Counted from the stretch's first letter, positions 24,551-31,535 are shown. The stretch is 31,535 nt of DNA from CAYUCJ01 sp049282265 (GCA_049282265.1 JBAPTR010000004.1:1-31535); one strand, 5' to 3'. A program made the numbers and translations. Notes: generated by a model from the letters alone, not told the origin.

Positions 24551-24584
24551 TTGATTGACAAGTCAATCGATATTTGCTTATATT
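24551..24584 (+). promoter_or_regulatory. TetR-gene promoter overlapped by a palindromic operator
   Basis: TTGATTGAC (24551-24559), AA, GTCAATCGA (24562-24570): a 20-bp inverted repeat, 8 of 9 pairs. The -35 TTGACA (24555-24560) is inside it, and TATATT/TTATAT (24578-24584) gives a 17-18-base spacer. A regulator bound here would block RNA polymerase, so TetR self-repression is likely. The expected start point is at or next to the ATG at 24592. Confidence 0.7.
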
Positions 24585-24591
24585 TTGTCCC

Positions 24592-25203
24592 ATGATGACG
24601 CATGGCGAACGCCACAGGAAGGACAAAGAGGGTACCATCTTTACAGCCGCCCTGAAGGTGATCAAACAAAAGGGGTTTCACAGGGCGCGCATGTCCGATA
24701 TCGCAAGGGAAGCGGACATTTCCTACGGCCTGGTATATCACTACTTCAAGAGCAAGGAAGACCTCTTTGATGCCATTATCCACCAATGGTGGGACGGCCT
24801 GTTCGGGCTCATGTCGCGCACCCGGAAAAGCATCGATCCGGTTAGAATAAAGCTCGAGCAGATCATTCTGTATTTCCTGGACACCTACCAGGAGGAGCCC
24901 GAACTCGTCAATATATTCATTACCGAAATCTCCCGCTCAACCAGCAACCTGACCCCTGCCCGTCTGGACAACTTCAAATCTTTCATGTCCCTCACCGAGG
25001 GGATCATCAAGGAAGGTCAAGACAAAGGCATGCTCAGGGATGATTTCAAGGCAAGATACCTTACCTATATCTTTCTGGGATCCCTCGAGACATTTGTATC
25101 AACCATGGTTCTGGCCAACCAGAAGATCAAGGGAAACGCCCAGAAGGACCGTATTTCAGAAAGCATTCTTGAGGTCTTTCTAAACGGGGCAAAACATTTA
25201 TAG
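24592..25203 (+). CDS. TetR/AcrR-family transcriptional repressor
   Basis: 203 aa. The N-terminal helix-turn-helix (about 10-56: TIFTAALKVIKQKGF, MSDIAREADISYGLVYHYFKSKEDLF) is classical TetR. The C-terminal ligand domain is mostly helical. It is the first gene of an acyl-CoA catabolic operon and has a palindrome over its promoter, so it probably controls itself and the operon in response to an acyl-CoA, as other TetR-type fatty-acid regulators do. ATG 24592 (or 24595) is chosen; there is no ribosome site, and the predicted transcript start suggests a leaderless message. Confidence 0.9.
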   Translation: MMTHGERHRKDKEGTIFTAALKVIKQKGFHRARMSDIAREADISYGLVYHYFKSKEDLFDAIIHQWWDGLFGLMSRTRKSIDPVRIKLEQIILYFLDTYQEEPELVNIFITEISRSTSNLTPARLDNFKSFMSLTEGIIKEGQDKGMLRDDFKARYLTYIFLGSLETFVSTMVLANQKIKGNAQKDRISESILEVFLNGAKHL

Positions 25204-25237
25204 AACCGTAAGGCGAGATGTAAAGACAGAGGAGACC

Positions 25238-26380
25238 ATGGATTTTTCCTTCACACCTGAGCAAAGCATGTTCAAAGAGCAACTCATTCGTTTCGCCAGG
25301 AACGAAATTGTCCCCAGGGTGATGGCGCACGAACTGGAAGGCAAATTCGATTTTGATTCCTTTCGTAAGCTGGGAGAATTCGGCGTGCTGGGCCTGCACT
25401 TTCCCGAAGAGCTGGGGGGAAGCGGGGCTGACGTGGTCACAACGGTACTGGCCGGAGAGGCCCTTGGCGAGGCAGGGGTCGATGGGGGCCTGACGCTCGC
25501 CTACGGCGCGCACACCTTTCTCTGCGCCGACACCATTTTCCGCCACGGAACCGATACCCAGCGGAAAAAATACATCCCCAGGCTGGCGTCCGGCGACTGG
25601 ATCGGGTGCATGGGACTGACGGAGCCTGGGGCTGGATCCGACGTGGCCTCTCTCAGCACCCGCGCCAAAAAAAAGGGGGGCTGCTACCTCCTAAACGGAA
25701 ACAAGATGTTCATTACCAATGGCCCTATCGCCGACGTGGCCGTCGTCTACGCCAAGACGGACAAGGATCTGAAGCATGCCGGCATTTCCGCATTCATCGT
25801 GGAAAAAGGCACCCCCGGATTTTCAGCGGGGAAGAACCTGATCAAGATGGGGGTTCGGACCTCCCACACATCCGAACTGATTTTCGAAGACTGCGAGATT
25901 CCGGAAGAAAACCTGATCGGTCAGGAAGGGGCCGGATTCCTGATGGCCATGCAAACTGTTGAATGGGACCGGAGCGCCCTCCTGGCCCCCTTTGTCGGCG
26001 GCATGACCTACGTGCTCAATAAGTGCGTCCGTTACGCCAAAGAAAGGCATCAGTTCGGCCGTCCCATTGGTGCTTTTCAGGCAACGAAACACAAACTCGC
26101 AGACATGAGGATTTTCATAGAGGCGGCACGCCCCCTATGCTACCGCATCGCCTGGTGCAAGGACCAGGGAAGGCCCCTGAATCACCTGGAGGCCGCAGTA
26201 GCGAAGCTCTTCATGGGCGATTGGAGTCTCAAGCCCGCGAACGACGCCATGTTGCTGCACGGAGGATACGGGTACTGCCACGAGTACGAGGTGGAGCGTT
26301 ATTTCAGGGACAGCCGCCTGGCACCTATCGGCGGAGGCACCTCCGATATTCAGAAGAAGATTATCTCGAAGTTGATGTGA
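25238..26380 (+). CDS. Acyl-CoA dehydrogenase
   Basis: 380 aa FAD-dependent flavoprotein that oxidises an acyl-CoA to the 2-enoyl-CoA. Landmarks: N-terminal helical domain MDFSFTPEQSMFKEQL, GLTEPGAGSDVASLST, GNKMFITNGPIADVAVVYAKTD, RHQFGRPIGAFQATKHKLADM, and HGGYGYCHEYEVERYFRDSRL near the end. The position of the usual catalytic Glu (YEGT) is Gly366 (GGGTSDIQ). At the alternative site used by isovaleryl-CoA dehydrogenase there is VEWDR, with Asp244 where Glu254 would be. GAGGAGACC precedes the ATG; it starts 34 bases after tetR. A branched or carboxylated substrate is possible, given the MCC-like carboxylase downstream. Confidence 0.93.
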   Translation: MDFSFTPEQSMFKEQLIRFARNEIVPRVMAHELEGKFDFDSFRKLGEFGVLGLHFPEELGGSGADVVTTVLAGEALGEAGVDGGLTLAYGAHTFLCADTIFRHGTDTQRKKYIPRLASGDWIGCMGLTEPGAGSDVASLSTRAKKKGGCYLLNGNKMFITNGPIADVAVVYAKTDKDLKHAGISAFIVEKGTPGFSAGKNLIKMGVRTSHTSELIFEDCEIPEENLIGQEGAGFLMAMQTVEWDRSALLAPFVGGMTYVLNKCVRYAKERHQFGRPIGAFQATKHKLADMRIFIEAARPLCYRIAWCKDQGRPLNHLEAAVAKLFMGDWSLKPANDAMLLHGGYGYCHEYEVERYFRDSRLAPIGGGTSDIQKKIISKLM

Positions 26381-26387
26381 AGGGATG

Positions 26388-26516
26388 GTTGAGCCCGTTG
26401 GCCGGTTCGCCCGTTGACCCGTTGACCCGGTTCACCCGTTGAGCCCGTTGGCCTGTTGAGACTGTAGTGCCCGTGTGCCGGTTTGCCCGTTAACGAGTGA
26501 GGCGGTTGAGGAAAGA
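26388..26516 (+). repeat. Degenerate CCCGTTGA-like array, left arm
   Basis: About 130 bases made largely of 7-8-base steps such as CCCGTTGA, CCCGTTGG, CCGGTTCG and CCCGTTAA. It lies between the acyl-CoA dehydrogenase stop and the S23-type mini-gene. The same motif in reverse complement fills the other side of the mini-gene (26736-26821), so the two arrays form an imperfect inverted repeat. Confidence 0.85.
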
Positions 26517-26521
26517 GCGAG

Positions 26522-26731
26522 ATGAAAATCGATAGGTTCGAGGATCTGGAATGCTGGTTTGTAAGATTTCTTTTCTACTCCAGAAGATCTTGTTCGGAGG
26601 TACAGACTTGTCTATATGTAGCTTTAGATCAAAATTATATTGAACAGAATAACTTTCTCGAAACGTATCTCCACTGTGAACAAGTGCGTAAGATTATCGA
26701 CGGATTAATTCGATATTTGAAGAAACATTGA
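26522..26731 (+). pseudogene. Internally deleted four-helix-bundle (S23/IVP-type) protein
   Basis: 69 aa. The start, MKIDRFEDLECW, is the typical beginning of the S23-like four-helix-bundle family (about 115-125 aa). From residue 13 it jumps to what is normally the third helix (FVRFLFYSRRSCSEVQTCLYVALDQNYI), then the fourth (VRKIIDGLIRYLKKH). About 50 codons covering the end of helix 1 and all of helix 2 are missing, yet the frame is kept. It is clearly AT-richer than the operon around it. GAGGAAAGAG precedes the ATG. The family occurs in 23S rRNA intervening sequences and includes the DGR accessory protein Avd. Probably a remnant, though a shortened working protein is possible. Confidence 0.75.
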
Positions 26732-26735
26732 AACC

Positions 26736-26821
26736 AACCCAACGGGCTAACGGGCAAACCGGCTCAACGGGCCAAACCGGCTAACGGGCCCAACGACCAA
26801 CCGGGCCAACGGACTCAACCG
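26736..26821 (-). repeat. Degenerate CCCGTTGA-like array, right arm (inverted)
   Basis: About 85 bases of CAACGGGC, TAACGGGC, AAACCGGC and CAACGGAC steps, the reverse complement of the left array. It begins at the end of the S23-type gene and stops 12 bases before the next acyl-CoA dehydrogenase start. Confidence 0.85.
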
Positions 26822-26833
26822 AATGAGGAACCC

Positions 26834-27961
26834 ATGAACTTTGACTTTGGCAAAGAAGAATCGGCCCTAAGGAGCCGATTGAAAGAGCTGATTAATGGTG
26901 ATGCGGAAAAGAGGCTCCGTGATCTCAAATCCGAAGACCCCCTCGTCTGCCTCAATGTCTTCCAAGACTATCTCTCCCGGCTCTCGGGCGCGGGATATCT
27001 GGACCTCGGCCTTCGCGACGGAAAAAACTCCACTGCCCTCACTTCGGCCCAGGAAACGCTTGCAGGCCTCTCCCCTTCCCTTTTTCTCTCCGTAGAGACT
27101 ATTCGTATCTTCGGGAGGCTGGTGGCCCTCTTCGGGACGGCTCAACAGAAGGCGGAGATACTGGACCCTCTGAAACAGGGCCGCTTCATCGGAAGCATCG
27201 CCCTCTCGGAAGGGGGCATGAACCTGGGGAACCAAGTTCTTGAAACCACCGCTAGGGCCTATGACGGAAAGGTTCAGATCAACGGCTCCAAGGATTATGT
27301 GGTCAATGCTCCCCTGGCCGACCGATTCGCCGTCATCGCGCAATCCGATGATAATATCATCGTCGCCCTGGTGGATCCAGCTGTTGAAGGGATCGTCATC
27401 GGAGAACGCGTTTCAACCCTGGGTTACGAGGGGACCCCAATCGCACCGGTCACCTTCGACCATGTCGCTGTGCCATGGGAGGCATGCTTTGACCCTTTTG
27501 AGCCCTCCGATCTCCTGGACCTGCTCCACCGCTGGGAAGACCAGGCCCTGACAGCCGCCGGTCTGGGCCTCATGGAGCGTTCCTTTCGAGCCGCGCTGAC
27601 CCATGCAAAAAAGCACAGGGAAGGGGAAAAGCCTCTCATCGCCAGCCAGGAGATCGGTTTCAAGCTGGCTGAGATGCTGACGCTCCAGCAGACCGCCCAG
27701 TTGCTCGCCTACCGCTCCGCCTGGATGGATGCGTCAGGGGATAGTGAACGGGACGCCATGGTGCACTGTGCCAAGGTTTTTTGTGCTGAATCGGCGGAAC
27801 AGGTGGCCAGCCAGGCGCTTCAGGTTCTCGGCGGCCGTGGGTTCGTAAGGGGAAACCAGGCCGAGGAAAGTTACCGCCATGCCAAATATCTCCAGATTGC
27901 CGGCACATCATCGGAGATGTCCAGGATGCGAATAGGAGACGGCCTCCTCGAAAGGGTCTGA
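26834..27961 (+). CDS. Acyl-CoA dehydrogenase-related protein, divergent
   Basis: 375 aa acyl-CoA dehydrogenase fold. The N-terminus starts MNFDFGKEESALRSRLKEL. Core motifs are present but loose: IALSEGGMNLGNQ in place of LTEPxAGSD, INGSKDYVVNAPLADRFAVIAQ, SQEIGFKLAEM, VLGGRGFVRGNQAEESYRHAK and the end AGTSSEM. There is no Glu at the YEGT site (IAGT), but Glu235 (RWEDQA) falls where isovaleryl-CoA dehydrogenase has its catalytic base. GAGGAA precedes the ATG. The carboxyltransferase starts two bases after its stop. Together with the upstream dehydrogenase it may form a heteromer or act on another step; the weak FAD motifs leave activity open. Confidence 0.87.
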   Translation: MNFDFGKEESALRSRLKELINGDAEKRLRDLKSEDPLVCLNVFQDYLSRLSGAGYLDLGLRDGKNSTALTSAQETLAGLSPSLFLSVETIRIFGRLVALFGTAQQKAEILDPLKQGRFIGSIALSEGGMNLGNQVLETTARAYDGKVQINGSKDYVVNAPLADRFAVIAQSDDNIIVALVDPAVEGIVIGERVSTLGYEGTPIAPVTFDHVAVPWEACFDPFEPSDLLDLLHRWEDQALTAAGLGLMERSFRAALTHAKKHREGEKPLIASQEIGFKLAEMLTLQQTAQLLAYRSAWMDASGDSERDAMVHCAKVFCAESAEQVASQALQVLGGRGFVRGNQAEESYRHAKYLQIAGTSSEMSRMRIGDGLLERV

Positions 27962-27963
27962 TC

Positions 27964-29580
27964 ATGTCAGTCATTGAATCAAGAATAAATACCGGAAGTG
28001 ATCCATACCGGGAAAATTACCAACACATGGAAAGGCTGGTGGCAGAACTGCGCGAGGAGCTGGAAAAGGCCAGGACCGAACGTTCTGAAAAGGCAAAGGC
28101 CAGGCTCAGGGAGCAGGGAAAGCTCTCCGTCAGGGAACGCATTGAACGGCTCCTGGACAGGAACACACCCTTCCTGGAAATTGCGCCCCTTGCCGCCAGG
28201 GGACTCTATGACAAGAAGGTCCACGGTGCGGGCATTGTAACCGGTATTGGACGTGTTGAAGGTCATGAGGTCATTATCCACGCCAACGACGCCATGATCA
28301 AGGGGGGGACCATCTACCCCATGGGTGTCAAGAAGGGCCTCAGGACCCAGACCATAGCCATGGAAAACCGTCTTCCCATCATCTACTTGGTGGACTCCGG
28401 CGGTGCTTACCTTCCCCTGCAATCCGAGATCTTCCCGGATCTGGACGACGGGGGACGCATCTTCTATAACCAGGCCGTTATTTCGAAGATGGGCATTCCA
28501 CAAATCTGCGGCGTCATGGGATTGTGTACCGCTGGAGCCGCCTATATCCCTGCCATGAGCGATGAGGTGGTCCATGTGAAAGGCACCGGGGCCATCTTTC
28601 TGGGAGGCCCACCCCTTGTCCGGGCGGCAACGGGTGAAGAGGTCACCGCGGATGAACTCGGCGGCGCGGATGTGCACTGCGGGCACTCCGGTGTCTCCGA
28701 CTACTTTGCGGAAGACGATGCGCACTGTATCGAGATTATCCGCCGGATCGTGGAGAACCTGCCTCCAAACCGGAATTCAGGCGTTCCCAGACAACCCGCC
28801 ACGCCACCCCTCTACGATCCCAAGGAGATCTACGGTATCGTTCCCGCGCAGCTGAGCACACCCTACGATGTGCGGGAAGTCATCGCCAGGATGGTGGATG
28901 GAAGCGAATTCCTGGAGTTCAAGGCCCGTTACGGCCCCACACTCGTCTGCGGATGGGCTACCATCCATGGGTATCAGGTGGGAATTCTTGGTAACAACGG
29001 CATCCTTTTTTCGGACAGCTCCCTCAAGGCGACCCAGTTTATCCAGCTCTGCGACAAACGGGAAATCCCCCTCATCTTTCTCCAGAACATCAACGGCTAC
29101 ATCATCGGAAAAGAATATGAACGGGGCGGGATTACAAAAGACGGGCACAAAATGGTCAACGCCGTGGCCACGGCCACCGTCCCCAAATTTACGGTGATTA
29201 TCGGTGCCTCCTTCGGTGCGGGCAACTATGGCATGTGCGGCCGTGGCTACTCCCCCCGCTTCCTGTGGATGTGGCCCAACGCCCAGATCGGCGTCATGGG
29301 CGGTGAACAGGCGGCACAGGTCATGATCACCGTAAAGAATGATCAGTTGGCCAGGGAAGGCAACTCACCCCTCCCCGATGAACTGCTTGAGCAGATCAAG
29401 GTTCCCATTGTCGCGTCCGCCGAGAAGGAGGGCAACGCCTACTATTCAACGGCCCAGATGTGGGATGACGGCATCCTGGATCCGGCCAAGACCCGGGATG
29501 TGCTCGGGCTGGCCATCTCGGCCGCCTTGAACGCTCCGATCAGGGATGGTACTTACGGATATGGGACCTTCAGGATGTGA
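27964..29580 (+). CDS. Acyl-CoA carboxylase carboxyltransferase (methylcrotonyl-CoA carboxylase beta-like)
   Basis: 538 aa, both crotonase-like halves complete. Motifs: LSVRERIERLLD, the first oxyanion-hole loop VDSGGAYLPLQSEIFPD, GLCTAGAAYIPAMSDE, GEEVTADELGGADVHCGHSGVSDY, FLQNINGYIIGKEYERGGITKDGHKMV, and the second loop IIGASFGAGNYGMCGRGYSPRFLWMWPNA. The insert after DSGGA and the GRGYSPRFLW motif mark the MCC/geranyl-CoA carboxylase branch rather than propionyl-CoA carboxylase. With acyl-CoA dehydrogenases upstream and biotin carboxylase downstream, it probably carboxylates a branched 2-enoyl-CoA, as in leucine or isovalerate breakdown. The ATG at 27964 follows the previous stop by two bases. 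Confidence 0.93.
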   Translation: MSVIESRINTGSDPYRENYQHMERLVAELREELEKARTERSEKAKARLREQGKLSVRERIERLLDRNTPFLEIAPLAARGLYDKKVHGAGIVTGIGRVEGHEVIIHANDAMIKGGTIYPMGVKKGLRTQTIAMENRLPIIYLVDSGGAYLPLQSEIFPDLDDGGRIFYNQAVISKMGIPQICGVMGLCTAGAAYIPAMSDEVVHVKGTGAIFLGGPPLVRAATGEEVTADELGGADVHCGHSGVSDYFAEDDAHCIEIIRRIVENLPPNRNSGVPRQPATPPLYDPKEIYGIVPAQLSTPYDVREVIARMVDGSEFLEFKARYGPTLVCGWATIHGYQVGILGNNGILFSDSSLKATQFIQLCDKREIPLIFLQNINGYIIGKEYERGGITKDGHKMVNAVATATVPKFTVIIGASFGAGNYGMCGRGYSPRFLWMWPNAQIGVMGGEQAAQVMITVKNDQLAREGNSPLPDELLEQIKVPIVASAEKEGNAYYSTAQMWDDGILDPAKTRDVLGLAISAALNAPIRDGTYGYGTFRM

Positions 29581-29621
29581 TGGATGTATTGGCCGCAGAC
29601 ACACGCGGACAGACGCAGACC

Positions 29622-29650
29622 TTTGGATCGGCCGGATCGGCCGATCCAAA
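29622..29650. other. Strong 12-bp hairpin between carboxylase genes
   Basis: TTTGGATCGGCC (29622-29633) pairs perfectly with GGCCGATCCAAA (29639-29650) around a 5-base loop. No U tract follows, so it is not a classical terminator. It sits 12 bases before the repeat element in the gap before the biotin carboxylase. It may slow polymerase, protect mRNA or be a repeat remnant. Confidence 0.7.
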
Positions 29651-29662
29651 CCTGATGGCTTT

Positions 29663-29797
29663 GTAAAAAGTCATCATCGTGCCCATGGACGGGCACGCAA
29701 ATCAATGGGGTGCATGGCAACCCGTTGATTTGTAAGGAGATCGAAAATCACACTTTTCGACCTCCGTGAGTAAAAAGTCCATGGACGGACTTTTTAC
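29663..29797 (-). repeat. Four-hairpin repeat element, copy 3 (135 bp, complete)
   Basis: Bounded by GTAAAAAGTC (29663-29672) and GACTTTTTAC (29788-29797). Inside, in reverse order to the 17876 copy: the GTGCCC/GGGCAC palindrome, the CAAATCAA/TTGATTTG hairpin, a GATCGAAAA/TTTTCGACC hairpin (loop and arm bases differ from copy 1), and GTAAAAAGTCC/GGACTTTTTAC. It lies 83-217 bases after the carboxyltransferase stop and ends about 55 bases before the biotin carboxylase start. Confidence 0.85.
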
Positions 29798-29852
29798 GGT
29801 TCCATCAAACCTGGGCCGAAAAACCAAAAACATAACGACTAGAGCAAAAACA

Positions 29853-31337
29853 TTGTTCAAGAAGATACTGATTGCCAACAGGAGTGAAATAGCGGTCCGG
29901 ATTATCCGGACCTGCCGGGAAATGGGCATCGAGACGGTGGCGGTTTACTCGGACGCGGACGAATGCGCTCTTCATGTCCTGGAAGCCGATGAAGCGGTTT
30001 CCCTCGGCCCCTCTGAGCCGTCCTCCAGTTATTTGAACATCAACCTGATTATTCAGGCTGCCAAGAGCACTGGGGCCGAGGCCATCCATCCCGGGTACGG
30101 TTTTCTTGCCGAGAACCCCGACTTCGCGTCCGCGGTGGAGGACGCCGGCCTCGTTTTTATAGGCCCCCCCTCGCGGGTCATCCGGGACCTGGGAGACAAG
30201 ACGAAGGCGCGAGAAATCATGCAGTCGGCCGGGGTGGACGTGATACCCGGCATGCTTGCAGGTACGGAAGATATTGGAACCCTTTGTAAAGAGGCAGACG
30301 GCATGGGGTACCCCGTACTCCTGAAGGCGGTAGCAGGGGGCGGCGGCAAGGGCATGCGTATCGTTGAAGATCCCCGTGGCATGAAAGAAGTGTGTGCGTC
30401 GGCCATGAGTGAAGCGGAAAAGGCATTTGGAAACGGTGCCCTTTACCTGGAAAAGTTCCTGAAAAACACCCGTCATATCGAATTCCAGGTCCTTGCCGAT
30501 CAACAGGGTCACGTGGTTCACCTCTTTGAAAGGGAGTGTTCTATCCAGCGACGTCATCAGAAGATTGTCGAAGAAACGCCCTCTCCGGGCCTGAGCCGGG
30601 AAATTCGCCGATCCATGGGAAAGGCGGCCCTTTCGGCGGCCAGGGCCTCCGGGTACGTGAATGCCGGCACGGTGGAATTTCTCCTTGAGCCTTCGGGAAA
30701 GTTCTATTTTATGGAAGTCAATACGCGGTTGCAGGTGGAACACCCCATTACAGAGATGACCACCGGCCTGGACCTGGTCCGGCACCAGATCGAGATCGCG
30801 GCCGGCAATCCCCTCCCCTTTGGACAGGCGGACATCACAAGGCGGGGTCACGCCATTGAATGCCGGATCTATGCCGAAGACCCATCAGAGCATTTTTTTC
30901 CCTCTCCCGGCCCTGTTCTGCTCTATAAAGAGCCTGAAGGTCCCGGTATCAGGGTGGATGGGGGAATTTATGAAGGGTTTGAGGTCCCTGTGGAATATGA
31001 CCCGATTCTCGGAAAACTCATTGTCTGGGCGGAGGATCGGAAAATGGCCGTCAGTCGCATGTTGCGGGCCTTGAGGGGCTATGCTATCCTGGGTGTTCAA
31101 ACCACGATTCCCTTCCTCGTGAATGTGATGGAATCCACACCATTTGAAGAGGGTGAAACCTACACCCATTTTATCGAGACCCACTTTGCCGACTGGTCTC
31201 CGGAGAACCGGGAGTCTCTTTTGGCGGGGATCACCTACGTGATCGATGACCTGGCACGCCCATTGAGGGCTTCCGGAACGTCTGAGATGGCGGATCCACC
31301 CACTCCCTGGGAGACTCTGGGAGAGTGGAGACTGTGA
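29853..31337 (+). CDS. accC: Biotin carboxylase subunit of an acyl-CoA carboxylase
   Basis: ATP-grasp enzyme that carboxylates biotin with bicarbonate, about 494 aa from the TTG at 29853. It opens FKKILIANRSEIAVRIIRTC, the usual AccC beginning. ATP-site features are GGGGKGMRIV and the catalytic region MEVNTRLQVEHPITEMTTGLDLV; IHPGYGFLAENPDFA and FERECSIQRRHQKIVEE are also typical. It is about 45 residues longer than E. coli AccC at the C-terminus. The start is uncertain: TTG 29853 matches the family but has only a weak AGAG; GTG 29766 and ATG 29781 lie inside the repeat and would add an unusual leader. It supplies carboxybiotin to the carboxyltransferase upstream. Confidence 0.93.
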   Translation: MFKKILIANRSEIAVRIIRTCREMGIETVAVYSDADECALHVLEADEAVSLGPSEPSSSYLNINLIIQAAKSTGAEAIHPGYGFLAENPDFASAVEDAGLVFIGPPSRVIRDLGDKTKAREIMQSAGVDVIPGMLAGTEDIGTLCKEADGMGYPVLLKAVAGGGGKGMRIVEDPRGMKEVCASAMSEAEKAFGNGALYLEKFLKNTRHIEFQVLADQQGHVVHLFERECSIQRRHQKIVEETPSPGLSREIRRSMGKAALSAARASGYVNAGTVEFLLEPSGKFYFMEVNTRLQVEHPITEMTTGLDLVRHQIEIAAGNPLPFGQADITRRGHAIECRIYAEDPSEHFFPSPGPVLLYKEPEGPGIRVDGGIYEGFEVPVEYDPILGKLIVWAEDRKMAVSRMLRALRGYAILGVQTTIPFLVNVMESTPFEEGETYTHFIETHFADWSPENRESLLAGITYVIDDLARPLRASGTSEMADPPTPWETLGEWRL

Positions 31338-31349
31338 CGGAGCAGACCT

Positions 31350-31535
31350 GTGAAATATAACCTCCAGATTGACAAAGAGACGATCCCTTTGGAGGTCTCT
31401 CCGGTGGAAGGCAGGAACCTCGCTGAGGTGCGAGCCGGTGAAGCAACCCACCTGGTGGCCTACAAGGCGGTATCTGAGACACACCTCCATCTCCTTGTGG
31501 ACGGAAGGACAGTTGAAGCCTTTGTAGCAAAGACG
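31350..31535 (+). CDS. Biotin carrier protein of the acyl-CoA carboxylase (partial, N-terminus only)
   Basis: Begins with GTG at 31350 (GGAG seven bases upstream), 12 bases after the biotin carboxylase stop, and stays open to the window end (62 codons). The visible part reads KYNLQIDKETIPLEVS...HLHLLVDGRTVEAFVA, the beta-rich N-terminal region found before the biotinyl domain in carrier subunits cut from MCC/PCC alpha chains. The lysine-containing AMKM motif would lie beyond the window. The carboxylase here is thus split into three polypeptides. Confidence 0.8.
   Translation, partial: MKYNLQIDKETIPLEVSPVEGRNLAEVRAGEATHLVAYKAVSETHLHLLVDGRTVEAFVAKT

Noticed and set aside
26388..26821. CRISPR or simple satellite
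   Set aside because: The 7-8-base motif is degenerate, has no spacers and flips orientation around a gene.
29622..29650. Rho-independent terminator
   Set aside because: The stem is strong but no run of T follows on either strand.
29805..30851. 348-codon minus-strand frame
   Set aside because: Antisense to the biotin carboxylase, with no domain signature.

Overview
The window looks like a chromosomal segment of a Desulfobacterota-type (former Deltaproteobacteria) anaerobe. This is inferred from gene content: a split B12-dependent methylmalonyl-CoA mutase beside a Na+-translocating decarboxylase, an ADP-forming acyl-CoA synthetase, acyl-CoA dehydrogenase/acyl-CoA carboxylase modules, PilC/PilS, a fused B12-binding/DUF2344 radical SAM protein next to RNase G, and a kinase/PP2C/FHA triad. 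No rRNA or marker gene settles the species.

Layout. (1) 1-6000: methylmalonyl-CoA metabolism. The minus strand carries the mutase catalytic subunit and its separate cobalamin subunit (cut by the window edge). Divergently, the plus strand carries the membrane beta subunit of a sodium-pumping decarboxylase and a gamma-like membrane protein. Converging on these across a bidirectional terminator are a stand-alone biotin carrier, a possible 30-codon ORF and the carboxyltransferase. Together they can interconvert succinyl-CoA, methylmalonyl-CoA and propionyl-CoA and couple decarboxylation to Na+ export. (2) 6420-9631: pilC and a PilS-like sensor kinase, separated by a 175-bp palindromic repeat that supplies a possible start codon of the kinase. 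(3) 9693-13795: radical SAM fusion and RNase G, closed by a terminator. (4) 13798-17158: promoter, then a membrane Ser/Thr kinase whose topology suggests a lost CHASE2 sensor, a PP2C phosphatase and an FHA protein. (5) 17182-18610: small zinc-ribbon protein, tRNA-Thr(CGU), then about 0.7 kb of structured repeats: a four-hairpin element and two tandem copies of a long imperfect palindrome. (6) 18632-24424: pyrF, a convergent thioesterase, then a tightly overlapping KptA-like / acyl-CoA synthetase / nicotinate phosphoribosyltransferase operon. (7) 24487-31535: a TetR-controlled acyl-CoA catabolic operon (two acyl-CoA dehydrogenases, carboxyltransferase, biotin carboxylase, start of a biotin carrier protein), interrupted by two elements: an S23-type four-helix-bundle mini-gene between inverted arrays of a CCCGTTGA-like motif, and a second long copy of the four-hairpin element just before the biotin carboxylase.

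The metabolic genes are largely recognisable. The least explained parts are the repeats: the S23 cassette with inverted arrays (26388-26821), the multi-hairpin element (17876, 24487, 29663), the tandem palindromes (18077-18507) and the 7730-7904 element. Also notable are the KptA-like protein lacking usual catalytic residues and the kinase with a collapsed sensor region.
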